Shown here one piece after another: positions 34,635 to 43,960 of a DNA stretch of 64,000 nt. Numbering within the stretch: position 1 is the first letter of the stretch; every line of letters begins with the position of its first letter. The notes beneath the pieces are model-generated. The model saw only the letters and a list, made by a program, of their open reading frames with translations. It ran no database searches and was not told the origin of the DNA. Source of the DNA: Mesotoga sp. BH458_6_3_2_1 (GTDB lineage: Bacteria; Thermotogota; Thermotogae; Petrotogales; Kosmotogaceae); assembly GCF_003664995.1 (NCBI RefSeq), contig NZ_JFHL01000007.1:27383-91382 (forward strand), read 5' to 3'. Position numbers and translations under genes: made by a program.

Positions 34635-35744
34635 CTATGATTCGTGCAAATAGAATTCTTCCAACCACTTAGACGTATGCTGAACGTCAAATCCTGCCTC
34701 CTTTACAAATCGAGCATAGGCACTTCTCCTTTCTATAACTGATGAAACCTTCTCTATTAGGTCACACCACACTTGAGTAGGACTATCTAGACTAAGATAA
34801 TAGACGTTCTCAGTAATTCTGGCTTCCGAAGTAACTTCGTTTGATACTACACAAGGGAGACCTGATGCCTGGGCCTCAATCATACTTATAGGAAACCCTT
34901 CGTAATGTGAAGGAAAAACAAATACGTCCATTGATGACAGGTAAGGAGCAGGATCTGGAACGCTTCCAGCAAATATAACATTACGCTTGAGTCCAAGTTC
35001 TACAACTCTTCGCTCGATTTCCTTACGCAATTCACCATCTCCAATTAATAGGAGAACAGCATCTTCGCGTCTTTTATGAATCAACTGGAAAACTTCGATT
35101 AGGTACAAATGGTTCTTTGGATAAGTGAATCGACCAAGATGACCAATCACGAGATTTTTTTCAATGCCCAAAGACTTGCGGATATTGTAACGAGCTTCTG
35201 AACTAAACGTAAATTTGCTGGTTTCTATCCCATATCTTAGAACTTTGTAAGCGGCTTCAAGAACTCTCTGTTCTCCGAAGACCCATCTTGCCGCATCGTG
35301 AGAGCAAGTAAAAGTGTGTGTTACATATTTCAGAAATACCTCTTTGTTATGACTATGCAAATATCTGTGCACAAAAGAACCTCCTTGCATAGTACTATGA
35401 CAATGCAAAATCCTTGTTTTTACTTGGTTTTTTTCTGCAAGTTTAAGTGGTTCTATGTAAGAAAGCGAACTTACATGTTGATGGACCACTCCATACTCCC
35501 TATGCTCAAAGAAAAAATTATGCAGATTCTTCTTGTTCTTTAGAACGCCTTCTCTTCGGCCAGGCACTCTAAAAATCTTTCCACCAAGCAAAACTATCTC
35601 TTCATCAAAAACGCCTTTCTCGACTTGATGAACTAGGAAGTCAAACTGAACCGCATTTCTATCAATTGAACGATATACATTCATAAGGAAGTTCTCTATA
35701 CCGCCCCGATTCATCCCCTTCAAAACATGAAGAACTCTAATCAA
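34635..35744 (-). CDS. Family 4 (GT1-fold) glycosyltransferase
   Basis: 369 aa GT-B enzyme. N-terminal VLHVLKGMNRGGIENFLMN, the HCHSTM segment, IGHLGRFTYPKN and the E-x7-E motif (EGFPISMIEAQASGLPCV) are typical of EpsF/CapM-type transferases. TTG start after GGGAGGTG. Polysaccharide-locus gene, downstream of an intergenic gap, so it may be transcribed separately from the upstream nucleotide-sugar genes. Confidence 0.88.
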   Translation of the reverse strand: MIRVLHVLKGMNRGGIENFLMNVYRSIDRNAVQFDFLVHQVEKGVFDEEIVLLGGKIFRVPGRREGVLKNKKNLHNFFFEHREYGVVHQHVSSLSYIEPLKLAEKNQVKTRILHCHSTMQGGSFVHRYLHSHNKEVFLKYVTHTFTCSHDAARWVFGEQRVLEAAYKVLRYGIETSKFTFSSEARYNIRKSLGIEKNLVIGHLGRFTYPKNHLYLIEVFQLIHKRREDAVLLLIGDGELRKEIERRVVELGLKRNVIFAGSVPDPAPYLSSMDVFVFPSHYEGFPISMIEAQASGLPCVVSNEVTSEARITENVYYLSLDSPTQVWCDLIEKVSSVIERRSAYARFVKEAGFDVQHTSKWLEEFYLHES

Positions 35745-35920
35745 AGTGGCACCTCCCTAAGCAATAATTCGTAGGTTAAGAAATCACACGTTAGCAGGGA
35801 AACTTCTCTTTCCAGCTGGAGCTTTCCAATACATACGTGACTAGAAAGATGGTCAGTACCCTACACAACCATTGCATACAACATACAAAAGCTTCGTGAG
35901 ACATCACTAACACCAAATCG

Positions 35921-36874
35921 TCAGAAAGAGTCAAACCATTCAGAGAAAAACGAAACCCCTTTGTGTATTTTCGTTCTTGGTCTGTAAGATAAAAGAGCGT
36001 TTCCCTTCCCAATATCTGCAATCGTTATTTCAACATCCCCAAGTTGCGTTGGTTTTCTGTCGACTATGGCTTCCTTTCTGACAGCCTTTTCTATGATTCT
36101 TATGAGCTCAGAAAGCTTTACTGTCTTGCTGTTGCCGAGATTGAAGATTTCGAAGCTTGTTTTGTCATAGAGCATTGCTTTATAGACCCCTTCAATGATG
36201 TCATCTATGTACGTATAGTCTCTTGCCGTCGACCCATCTCCGAATACAGGAATCGGTTTTCCTTCCATTATCAGTCTGGTAAATAGATGGATGGCCATTT
36301 CCGGTCTTTGCCTCGGGCCATATACTGTGAAGAACCTCAGTGCAACTATTGGGATGTTATATATCTCGCTGTATGTTTGACAGTATAATTCTCCTGCTCT
36401 TTTGGCTGTCGCATAGGGCGATACCTGGCCTTCGAGGGGATCATCTTCGGAGAACGGGACTTTTGAGTTCTTGCCATATACTGAAGATGAACTGGCAAAG
36501 ACGAACTTCTCAACTTCATTTCTTCTGGCAAATTCAAGCATATTGACTGTCCCGCCTATGTCAACACTCACATACTCGACCGGGTCTTTGAGCGAGTTTC
36601 TGACTCCAGCCATGGCAGCGAGATGAACCACTTCATCTATCTTTTCTTGCTCCTCTGATATTTGATCAAGTACTTTGGTGTCTCTAATATCCCCTACATA
36701 AAGAGCATAATTCTGATTCTTAAGAGCTTCCTGGATATTTCTCCACTTTATCCTCGGGTCGTAGTAGTTGTTAAAGTTATCCAGGTTTATAACGAAATAT
36801 CCTTCCTTGAGTAGTCTTTCGCAAAGATGGGAGCCTATGAAACCTGAACCACCAGTCACAAGAACCTTATTCAC
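35921..36874 (-). CDS. UDP-glucuronate 4-epimerase-like SDR
   Basis: 317 aa. TGGSGFIGSHLCERL NAD loop; LDNFNNYYDPRIKWRN near residues 31-45 is the UDP-glucuronate 4-epimerase mark; SSSSVYG and YATAK active site are intact; R-PEMA and FGDGSTARDYTYIDDI complete the family pattern. GTG start overlaps the Ugd gene by 4 bp, so UDP-GlcA made there would be converted to UDP-GalA. Confidence 0.88.
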   Translation of the reverse strand: MNKVLVTGGSGFIGSHLCERLLKEGYFVINLDNFNNYYDPRIKWRNIQEALKNQNYALYVGDIRDTKVLDQISEEQEKIDEVVHLAAMAGVRNSLKDPVEYVSVDIGGTVNMLEFARRNEVEKFVFASSSSVYGKNSKVPFSEDDPLEGQVSPYATAKRAGELYCQTYSEIYNIPIVALRFFTVYGPRQRPEMAIHLFTRLIMEGKPIPVFGDGSTARDYTYIDDIIEGVYKAMLYDKTSFEIFNLGNSKTVKLSELIRIIEKAVRKEAIVDRKPTQLGDVEITIADIGKGNALLSYRPRTKIHKGVSFFSEWFDSF

Positions 36875-38181
36875 TTTCTTCCAACCCCTTCGCAGATGAT
36901 GCCAAGTTCTTTTGCTCTTTGGAGTTCAATGAGGTTTCTCGTATCTAGAATGATGTTTCCTTTCATTAGCTTCTTCGCCATCTCGAGGTCTAGACCTCTA
37001 TACTGGTTCCATTCTGTGAGTATCATTATTGCATCGCTGCTGCTCATCACTTTGTATTCGCTATCTGCGTATTCTATTCTATCTCCGAAGATTACCTTTG
37101 CATTCTCTATCGCCTGAGGATCGTGAGCTATTACCTTAGCTCCTCTCTTGAGCAGCTCGTAAATGACTACAACAGAAGGAGATTCTCTCATATCATCTGT
37201 CTCTGCTTTGAACGCAAGCCCCAGGATACCTATCTTCTTTCCCCTAAGGTCTCCGCCGACAAGTCTCTCAAGTTTCTCTACCATTCTCTTCTTCTGTCTC
37301 TCATTTGAAGATACTACTTCTTTCACAAGTGACATATCCACATTGTATTTGTTTCCGATATCGACAAGTGCCTTTGTGTCTTTGGGAAAGCAGCTTCCAC
37401 CATATCCAGGCCCAGGATGGAGAAACTTCGGGCTTATCCTTCCGTCCATTCCCATTCCTTTGGCTACTTTGTGTACATCTGCTCCAACGGCTTCACAGAA
37501 ATTAGCAATCTGATTTATGAATGTGATTTTCGTTGCAAGAAATGCGTTGCTTGCGTATTTTATCAGTTCGGCCGTTTCGAGATTGCAGAAGAGGAAAGGC
37601 GTTTCTATTATGTAGAGGGCTTTGTATATGTCCTGGATGATCTCTTTTGCCCTTTCAGATTCGTAACCTATCACCACTCTATCTGGATGAAACACATCGT
37701 GAACTGCACTGCCTTCTCTAAGAAATTCAGGGTTGGAAACTATATCAAATGTATCTTTTCCGGATTTCTCAATTATTGCCTGCTTGATCCATCTATTGGT
37801 TCCCACAGGGACGGTGCTCTTGGTGACTATCACTTTGTATCCATCTAGATTCTTGGCAATCGATTCAACAACTGCTTCAACGTAAGAAAGATCCGCTTCA
37901 CCGTTCTCCTTAGAAGGAGTACCGACGCCTATGAAAACAACTTCCGCTTCTTTGATCGACGTATCTATTTCAGATGTAAACGACAGTCTTCTTTCACGAA
38001 CGTTTTTGTCCACGAGTTCTTTCAATCCAGGTTCATATATAGGAATCTGGCCATGGTTAAGCATATCTATCTTTGTTTTATCTACGTCAACACAAGTAAC
38101 CTTGTTGCCAAAATCTGCAAGGCCAGTTCCTGTTACAAGGCCTACGTAACCTGTGCCGATTACTGAGATTTGTTTTGACAC
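36871..38181 (-). CDS. ugd: UDP-glucose 6-dehydrogenase
   Basis: 436 aa, normal length. Oxidises UDP-glucose to UDP-glucuronate. GTGYVGLVTGTGLADFGN NAD motif, VGTPSKENGEADLSYVE, the catalytic Cys in GPGYGGSCFPKDTKAL, and the lysine block LAFKAETDDMRESP are intact. GTG start, GAAGGTG upstream. Feeds the 4-epimerase immediately downstream (GTGA overlap). Likely provides GlcA or GalA acidic residues to the surface polymer. Confidence 0.95.
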   Translation of the reverse strand: MSKQISVIGTGYVGLVTGTGLADFGNKVTCVDVDKTKIDMLNHGQIPIYEPGLKELVDKNVRERRLSFTSEIDTSIKEAEVVFIGVGTPSKENGEADLSYVEAVVESIAKNLDGYKVIVTKSTVPVGTNRWIKQAIIEKSGKDTFDIVSNPEFLREGSAVHDVFHPDRVVIGYESERAKEIIQDIYKALYIIETPFLFCNLETAELIKYASNAFLATKITFINQIANFCEAVGADVHKVAKGMGMDGRISPKFLHPGPGYGGSCFPKDTKALVDIGNKYNVDMSLVKEVVSSNERQKKRMVEKLERLVGGDLRGKKIGILGLAFKAETDDMRESPSVVVIYELLKRGAKVIAHDPQAIENAKVIFGDRIEYADSEYKVMSSSDAIMILTEWNQYRGLDLEMAKKLMKGNIILDTRNLIELQRAKELGIICEGVGRK

Positions 38182-38257
38182 TCTGTCATCACCTTCACTT
38201 TCTTAACTCAAACTGTTCAAACAGATAATTAGCAACAACGAGTAATTGTCAATCTAA

Positions 38258-39424
38258 CTAAAATTCTTCAATGCTTCTCTTGAATTCTGTTAGAAAAGAC
38301 TCTCTTCTCTTTTCCAGAACGTCCCTGTGGTATTCCTTTGCCTTCTCAAAGTTTATCTTAGCCTGTTGTTCCATATTACCCATATCAAAGCTCCTGATTT
38401 TCCTAACAATGTCACTTACTGAACCATTACGAAATATGAATTCGCTATCTAGTAATTCAGGAATCCCACCTGTCAATGATCCAATAGCAGGGCAGCCCCT
38501 ACTCATAGCTTCTATCAAAGCTCTCGGTAGCCCCTCCTGTTTACTAGGCTGTATATATATATCAATTGAGTCAAAATAGTCTAAGATTTTTTCACGAGGT
38601 ACAGACCCCACGAATTTCACTTTGTCCATTACGCCGAATTTCTTTGCAACTGATGACAGAAACTCTCTTGAACCACTGCCAGCCAAATGGTATTCCATAT
38701 TGTAGCCAAGCTCAGTAAGCTTTGCAAGTGCTCTTATCACGTATTGTTGGCCTTTGTATTTGACTTCGACAGCTGCCGCGGTTCCAAGAATTAGCGAATC
38801 CCGCTTGTCTCTAGAATGGAGCTTCTCCAATCGATTCTGCAAAACCTTTTCGTCCGGCTCCGGAATACTAACATTAGAACACCCTATGGATCTACCTTTC
38901 GTTGGATACCTTCGTTGCAAAAACTCATTGCTTACATAGATCACAAACTTGGAATTTCTGACTAATTTCTTCGTTTTTGAATAGGCGAAAGGAGCAAGCA
39001 ACTTTCCTAACAACGAACCGTAGTGCCACAGAGCATCCCAGGGACATCCAACAAGTTCAACTAAGAATGGTTTTCTAACCTTGATTGCATGCTTCAGTGC
39101 AATATTACCAATTGAACTAGGAAGTCTTGCAATAACAAAGTCGCATTTATCAATTTCCCGCATCACCCTTTTACTTGCCTCTCTTTTCAAAGAAAAGGTG
39201 CGGATGCTTTTGAAATTTGGTATATCAACGAATCGTGTTCTCGGAATTGTTGCTTCAGTTAGTTTTTCTCCAGTACAATTAATAGTCTGCTGTCTCGTGA
39301 GCAGGACTAACTCGTCAAAAATCCTTGTGTATCTACTGAGAACTTCAGCAGAAAGCCCCCCGTTACTGTAGTAGCTATTTCCGAGTCTAAAAAAAACGTG
39401 ATCATGCGCAAAAACCACTTTCAC
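38258..39424 (-). CDS. Family 4 glycosyltransferase
   Basis: 388 aa GT-B enzyme; middle SAAAVEVKYKGQQYVIRAL-type and C-terminal QPSKQEGLPRALIEAMSRGCP with E-x7-E. The N-terminal AHDHVFFRLGNSYYSNGGLS is unlike the 34635 paralogue, so acceptor specificity differs. GTG start overlaps the acetyltransferase stop by a single base, preceded by AAGGAG. Confidence 0.88.
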   Translation of the reverse strand: MKVVFAHDHVFFRLGNSYYSNGGLSAEVLSRYTRIFDELVLLTRQQTINCTGEKLTEATIPRTRFVDIPNFKSIRTFSLKREASKRVMREIDKCDFVIARLPSSIGNIALKHAIKVRKPFLVELVGCPWDALWHYGSLLGKLLAPFAYSKTKKLVRNSKFVIYVSNEFLQRRYPTKGRSIGCSNVSIPEPDEKVLQNRLEKLHSRDKRDSLILGTAAAVEVKYKGQQYVIRALAKLTELGYNMEYHLAGSGSREFLSSVAKKFGVMDKVKFVGSVPREKILDYFDSIDIYIQPSKQEGLPRALIEAMSRGCPAIGSLTGGIPELLDSEFIFRNGSVSDIVRKIRSFDMGNMEQQAKINFEKAKEYHRDVLEKRRESFLTEFKRSIEEF

Positions 39425-39996
39425 TAGCAGGCTCTCCTTTTCTTCACTTCAGCCGGTACTCCAACAACAACACACAGAGCGGGGACATCTTTTGTCACTA
39501 CTGCACCTGCTCCAACAACTGAACCAGTATGCACTTTTGTCCCAGCTAGTATAACGGCTCTTGATCCTATCCACACATTGCTTTCAATGACAGTCTCAAG
39601 TTTTCGAATTTCCTGATCTTTAATGTTCAAGTCGCTTCTGGAAAAGTTGTGTTCGCTAGACATAATTGTTACACTATGAGCAATTGACACATCGTCTCCG
39701 ATAACTATTCCCCCGGCCGCGTCTATATAACACATTGGGTGAATGCTTACATTACTACCTACGAACAGTTTTTCTGGCGAATAAAGAAAGCTATCAGAAA
39801 ATATCGCGACGTTTTCACCACATGACACCGCAAGGGTTTTCAGCAAAGCATATCTAATTACAAGACCTTTTGTCCCTTGAAAACGGCGAAAGCAAGCCCA
39901 AAGCTTCAAACGCAATGGCTTTGGTAGTATCCCGAACAGATTCGTTATTATCATGATCAACTTCCTATGTTTCGCGAATTTCTCTCTGCCTCTCAT
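39424..39996 (-). CDS. Left-handed beta-helix acyltransferase (WcaF/CysE-like)
   Basis: 190 aa with hexapeptide repeats from about residue 75 to 180 (VSIHPMCYIDAAGGIVIGDDVSI, IESNVWIGSRAVILAG, VVGAGAVVTKDVPA). O-acetylates a sugar of the glycan, cytoplasmically. The start is uncertain: ATG 39996 has a poor ribosome site, while ATG 39954 has AGGAAG and gives 176 aa. Confidence 0.85.
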   Translation of the reverse strand: MRGREKFAKHRKLIMIITNLFGILPKPLRLKLWACFRRFQGTKGLVIRYALLKTLAVSCGENVAIFSDSFLYSPEKLFVGSNVSIHPMCYIDAAGGIVIGDDVSIAHSVTIMSSEHNFSRSDLNIKDQEIRKLETVIESNVWIGSRAVILAGTKVHTGSVVGAGAVVTKDVPALCVVVGVPAEVKKRRAC

Positions 39997-40142
39997 TTCA
40001 CATCAACAACTTTCTCCCTTATGGAATGCTTCTGAATATCTAAGGTGAAACTGCCAAAGAAATGTTCGGAACAATTGCTTTTCTAGAAATCTCCAATTTA
40101 CTGCAATCCTTGACAAAGCGAAAAGAAGTGCATAGAACGCTA

Positions 40143-41099
40143 CTATTCAATAATGCTTCTGACCGAAAGCTCTAGTCCGTATTTTACATCGAACTCTGGT
40201 TCGTAACACAAGAGTTCGAACGCCTTTTTGGTATCAGCAAGCGAGTGTTTCACATCTCCCAGTCTTTCTGGGGCAAACTTCGGTTCTATTTTCTTTCCAA
40301 GTATATTGCCTATTGTATCAACAAGCTCTTTGAGGCTTATTCTACTTCCGCAGGCTATGTTTATGTGTTCTCCATCCACGGCCTTTGTCGATTTGCATGC
40401 GAGCAGATTCGCGTTCACTACATTGTCAATATATGTAAAGTCTCTGGTTGTTTCTCCGTCTCCATATATCGTCGGACTCTTCCCCTGAAGCATGAGTGAA
40501 ATGAACTTCGGTATAACGGCGGAATATTCAGAGTAAGGATCCTGTCTTGGGCCGAACACGTTGAAGTATCTGAGGGAGACTATGCTCATCCCATAAAGCT
40601 GAGAGAAGACTCTGCCATAAGTCTCCTGCGCGTATTTTGCTACTGCGTAAGGTGATTTTGGATTGGCTGGCATGGTCTCAACTTTTGGCAAAGACGGGGA
40701 ATCGCCATAGACGGAAGAGGAAGAGGCCTGGACTATTCGTTTCACTCCAGCCTTTCTGCTGACTTCAAAGAGATTGAGAGTAGCTGATACTATGCTGTTG
40801 TTTGTTCTTATCGGGTCTTTCACGGATCGCGGAACCGATGGCACAGCCGCCTGATGGAGAACATAGTCAACTCCATCTAACACCTGCTCTGCAATCCTGT
40901 AATCGGAGAGATCTCCCAGGATGAACTCTATCCTGTCTATGAAAGGCTCTATGTTCTTGAATCTGCCCGTTGATAGATTGTCTACGGCTCTGACCTTTTC
41001 CCCGTCTTTCAGGAGCCTTTCAACCAGATGCGAGCCTATGAAACCGGCCGCTCCGGTAACCAGATAGGTAGTCTTCTTTTCGCTGTTGTTTTCCACCAT
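40143..41099 (-). CDS. UDP-GlcNAc/UDP-hexose 4-epimerase (WbpP-like SDR)
   Basis: 318 aa. TGAAGFIGSHLVERLL NAD motif; VDNLSTGRFKNI; ASSSSVYGDSPSLPK and the YAVAK active site; FGPRQDPYSEYSAVIPKF; all match the UDP-GlcNAc 4-epimerase branch. ATG 41099 overlaps the previous stop by one base, so it is tightly coupled to the UDP-GalNAc dehydrogenase-like gene. Confidence 0.85.
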   Translation of the reverse strand: MVENNSEKKTTYLVTGAAGFIGSHLVERLLKDGEKVRAVDNLSTGRFKNIEPFIDRIEFILGDLSDYRIAEQVLDGVDYVLHQAAVPSVPRSVKDPIRTNNSIVSATLNLFEVSRKAGVKRIVQASSSSVYGDSPSLPKVETMPANPKSPYAVAKYAQETYGRVFSQLYGMSIVSLRYFNVFGPRQDPYSEYSAVIPKFISLMLQGKSPTIYGDGETTRDFTYIDNVVNANLLACKSTKAVDGEHINIACGSRISLKELVDTIGNILGKKIEPKFAPERLGDVKHSLADTKKAFELLCYEPEFDVKYGLELSVRSIIE

Positions 41100-42409
41100 T
41101 ATAGTCTCCAGTATATGAAATTCATCTCTTCGGCCTCATTTCTATCGAAAAGGCCCTTGACATCTATAAGGACGTGCTTGTTGTTATTGTATAGATACTT
41201 CAAGTATTCAAGCGTCAACGGTTTGAACTCGTCGTGAGAGACTGCGAATACAAGAGCATCCATATTCTTTATGTCTTCCATTTCGCTCAACTTCAGGCCG
41301 TACTCATGCCAAAGTTCTTCTTTATCGGCCACAGGATCTACTATCTGTACTTCTATTCCGTACTCTTCGAACTCTCTGATGATATCCACGACTTTCGTGT
41401 TTCTTGTGTCGGGGCAGTTCTCTTTGAAAGTGACTCCGAAGATACCGACTTTAGAGCCTTTTATTTGCTTGTCTGCTTTTATCATCTTCTTTACAGTGTT
41501 CTCGGCTACATATTTGCCCATGTCGTCGTTTATCTTTCTTCCCGCCAGTATTATCTGAGAGTGATAGCCAGTCTGTTCAGCACGGTATGTCAGGTAATAA
41601 GGATCTACTCCTATACAGTGGCCGCCAACGAGTCCAGGTGTGAAATTAAGGAAGTTCCATTTAGTACCCGCCGCCTTCAGAACAGCCTTTGTATCTATTC
41701 CCATTTTATCGAATATTATGGACAGTTCGTTCATAAAAGCTATGTTGATATCTCTCTGGGAGTTTTCGATGACTTTTGCAGCCTCGGCAACCTTTATACT
41801 CTCGGCTCTATAGACGCCGGCTTTGACAACCATTTCATAGACTCTTGCGATCTCCTCGAGAGATTCTTCGTCCATACCGGAAACAATTTTAACTATTGTT
41901 TCAAGTCTGTGGACCTTATCTCCTGGGTTAATTCTCTCCGGTGAATAACCGACTTTGAAATCCACTCCACACTTCAAGCCAGATTCCTGTTCAAGTAGAG
42001 GAACGCAGACCTCCTCCGTGACTCCGGGATAAACCGTTGATTCATACACAACGATAGAACCTTCTGTCAGGTTTCTTCCAACCGTCTTGCTCGCCCCGAT
42101 AACAGGTCTGAGATCCGGTGTCTTATCTGAGTTGATCGGTGTTGGAACGGCAACTATATGGAACTTGCATTCCTTGAGATACTTCTCTTCCCAGGTGAAA
42201 AAGGCTGTCGTTTCTTTGATAGCCTGGTCTCCGACTTCTTTAGTTACGTCGATGCCTGCATGGTATTTCTCGACTTTTTCTTTGGAGATATCGAAACCGA
42301 CAACATCCGCTACCCTGGCAAAGGAAATTGCCAAAGGAAGGCCAACGTAGCCGAGACCGACTATGGATATTTTTTCATCGCGATTTACTATTTTTTCGTA
42401 CAGGCTCAT
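41099..42409 (-). CDS. UDP-N-acetyl-hexosamine (GalNAc) 6-dehydrogenase
   Basis: 436 aa from ATG 42409, with GAGGAGATAAG before it. GLGYVGLPLAISFA NAD motif, VPTPINSDKTPDL, YSPERINPGD, and the catalytic Cys in GLVGGHCIGVDPYYLTY are the WbpA/WbpO/TviB pattern, not the UDP-glucose one. With the epimerase next gene, UDP-GlcNAc would become UDP-GalNAcA. Typical of Vi-antigen-like and O-antigen loci. Confidence 0.9.
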   Translation of the reverse strand: MSLYEKIVNRDEKISIVGLGYVGLPLAISFARVADVVGFDISKEKVEKYHAGIDVTKEVGDQAIKETTAFFTWEEKYLKECKFHIVAVPTPINSDKTPDLRPVIGASKTVGRNLTEGSIVVYESTVYPGVTEEVCVPLLEQESGLKCGVDFKVGYSPERINPGDKVHRLETIVKIVSGMDEESLEEIARVYEMVVKAGVYRAESIKVAEAAKVIENSQRDINIAFMNELSIIFDKMGIDTKAVLKAAGTKWNFLNFTPGLVGGHCIGVDPYYLTYRAEQTGYHSQIILAGRKINDDMGKYVAENTVKKMIKADKQIKGSKVGIFGVTFKENCPDTRNTKVVDIIREFEEYGIEVQIVDPVADKEELWHEYGLKLSEMEDIKNMDALVFAVSHDEFKPLTLEYLKYLYNNNKHVLIDVKGLFDRNEAEEMNFIYWRL

Positions 42410-42410
42410 C

Positions 42411-43676
42411 TTATCTCCTCTCAATTCTGCTTTCACTGACAATTCTCTTTTTATCATCCGAGATATCAATTTCATCTAAGGAGATTGAATTCCAGTCAGT
42501 ACCACCATCTAATTTGGAAACCAACTCGTTTATTGTTCCATTCTTAATTGAACGATAGATTTTCACTAGTCTTTTTATAATGATTCTTTCATCGAAATTT
42601 GATAAAGCATATTCATAACACGATTTACTTGTTCTTTCCCACAAATCAACATCATTATATAGATTAGAAATTTGCAAAGCTAACCCCTTATAATCACTGA
42701 GAGGAACCAGAAAACCTGTCTTTCCTTCAATAACGACATCTCTGGTGCCAACAACATTCGTTCCGATGGTTGGAACTCCCATACTTGCAGCCTCCATAGC
42801 AGCTCTGGGCATCCCTTCCTGCTTAGAAGTAAGGATGTTCACATGCGCTTCCGATAGAAAAGCGGGGATTTTCTTCTTGTCAATCCAATCATGAAACTTT
42901 ACTCTGTCAGAGATACCGATAGAGTTCACGTAATCAGTATTTTGTTTCAAAAGTGGCCCATCTCCGATTAAGTCTAACGAAAAATCGATTTCGCCCTTAA
43001 GTGAACTAAGCGCATCAAAAAGCATTTTATGATTCTTGTTTCGATCCATTCGGCCTATATATATCAGTCTGATCTTACCATAGGTCTTTGGTGATTCTCT
43101 TTTTGAGCTCGTTTCTGAAAACTCACTCAGGTCTATCCCGTTTCCTATGTAAAGAAGCCTCGCTTTCTTGTTCAATCCTCTCTTGATACAGGACTGCAAA
43201 TCTTCTTGATTCTGGAGAAGAATCAAATCACAATAGTTGGCAAGAAACCTCTCATAATAGTCATAAATAGTTCTCTTTAGCCCAGTAAATCTTTTGTAAT
43301 AAAAACCGTGAACTTGATGAACTACAAAGGGAACTCTTGCTTTCTTAGAAGCAATTCTTCCAATTGCCCCACCTTTTGAATTATGCGTGTGTACAATATC
43401 CGGTAATTCTTCAGAAAGAACATCTCGAAGATTTCTAACCGCAAGATAGTCATTCAGAGGAGTCACGGATTCGTGGTTCATATTTACCATTTTCAACTCA
43501 ATCCCTGATTCAGAAAGCTTCTTACAAAAAGGACCCGGTGATGTAATCACCCAGTTTCTTATATTATCAAAGCCGTTAATAGCTTTTAGCCGCGATAAAC
43601 CTTGGTGGTACACAGTCCAATCACTACTAAATATGTCCGCTATTTTTATTAAACCACTTGATTCTTCTCTGGTCAT
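42411..43676 (-). CDS. Family 4 glycosyltransferase
   Basis: 421 aa; H-T-H-N-S-K-G near residue 100, IYIGRMDRNKNHK, and SKQEGMPRAAMEAASMGVP (E-x7-E). C-terminal 30 residues extend beyond the catalytic fold and are charged (DDKKRIVSESR). ATG overlaps the sugar-transferase remnant by ATGA, a sign that this gene was once coupled to an intact sugar transferase. Confidence 0.88.
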   Translation of the reverse strand: MTREESSGLIKIADIFSSDWTVYHQGLSRLKAINGFDNIRNWVITSPGPFCKKLSESGIELKMVNMNHESVTPLNDYLAVRNLRDVLSEELPDIVHTHNSKGGAIGRIASKKARVPFVVHQVHGFYYKRFTGLKRTIYDYYERFLANYCDLILLQNQEDLQSCIKRGLNKKARLLYIGNGIDLSEFSETSSKRESPKTYGKIRLIYIGRMDRNKNHKMLFDALSSLKGEIDFSLDLIGDGPLLKQNTDYVNSIGISDRVKFHDWIDKKKIPAFLSEAHVNILTSKQEGMPRAAMEAASMGVPTIGTNVVGTRDVVIEGKTGFLVPLSDYKGLALQISNLYNDVDLWERTSKSCYEYALSNFDERIIIKRLVKIYRSIKNGTINELVSKLDGGTDWNSISLDEIDISDDKKRIVSESRIERR

Positions 43677-43839
43677 TTCGCACCCTTTCTGAATACAACT
43701 GTCTCGAATGTTTTCAGGATTATTTGCAGGTCTAGCATAGTTGATTGATTCTTGATATAGTATAGATCATAGCTAACCTTCTTCTCTTGCTCTTCTGATG
43801 TTCCTTTGTTCTGATTATCCGTCTTGCTAAGTCTCACTA
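43673..43839 (-). pseudogene. Remnant of a sugar-phosphate transferase C-terminus
   Basis: A 54-codon frame ending in SYDLYYIKNQSTMLDL and FETVVFRKGAK, closely matching the C-terminus of the intact sugar transferase at 47291 (EYDLYYVKN...VMLFRRGAK). The catalytic domain and membrane helices are absent and a stop lies directly upstream (minus strand TGA near 43850). The frame reaches the GT4 start with an ATGA overlap. Confidence 0.75.
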
Positions 43840-43862
43840 TTGGTTTTCACAATCATTCGTAC

Positions 43863-43937
43863 TTATTTTCTTGCCCTTAGCATTCTATCTACAAGTCTGG
43901 TACCGATGAATCCAGAACCGCCGATGATTCCTATCAT
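43863..43937 (-). pseudogene. Remnant of an NAD-dependent epimerase N-terminus
   Basis: ATG 43937 behind GAGAGGAAGAC opens 24 codons: MIGIIGGSGFIGTRLVDRML then RARK and a stop. This is a perfect Rossmann start, cut off after the first helix. It precedes the sugar-transferase remnant, so a segment containing the rest of the epimerase and most of the transferase has been deleted. Confidence 0.75.
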
Positions 43938-43960
43938 GTCTTCCTCTCTTTTGATTTGTA

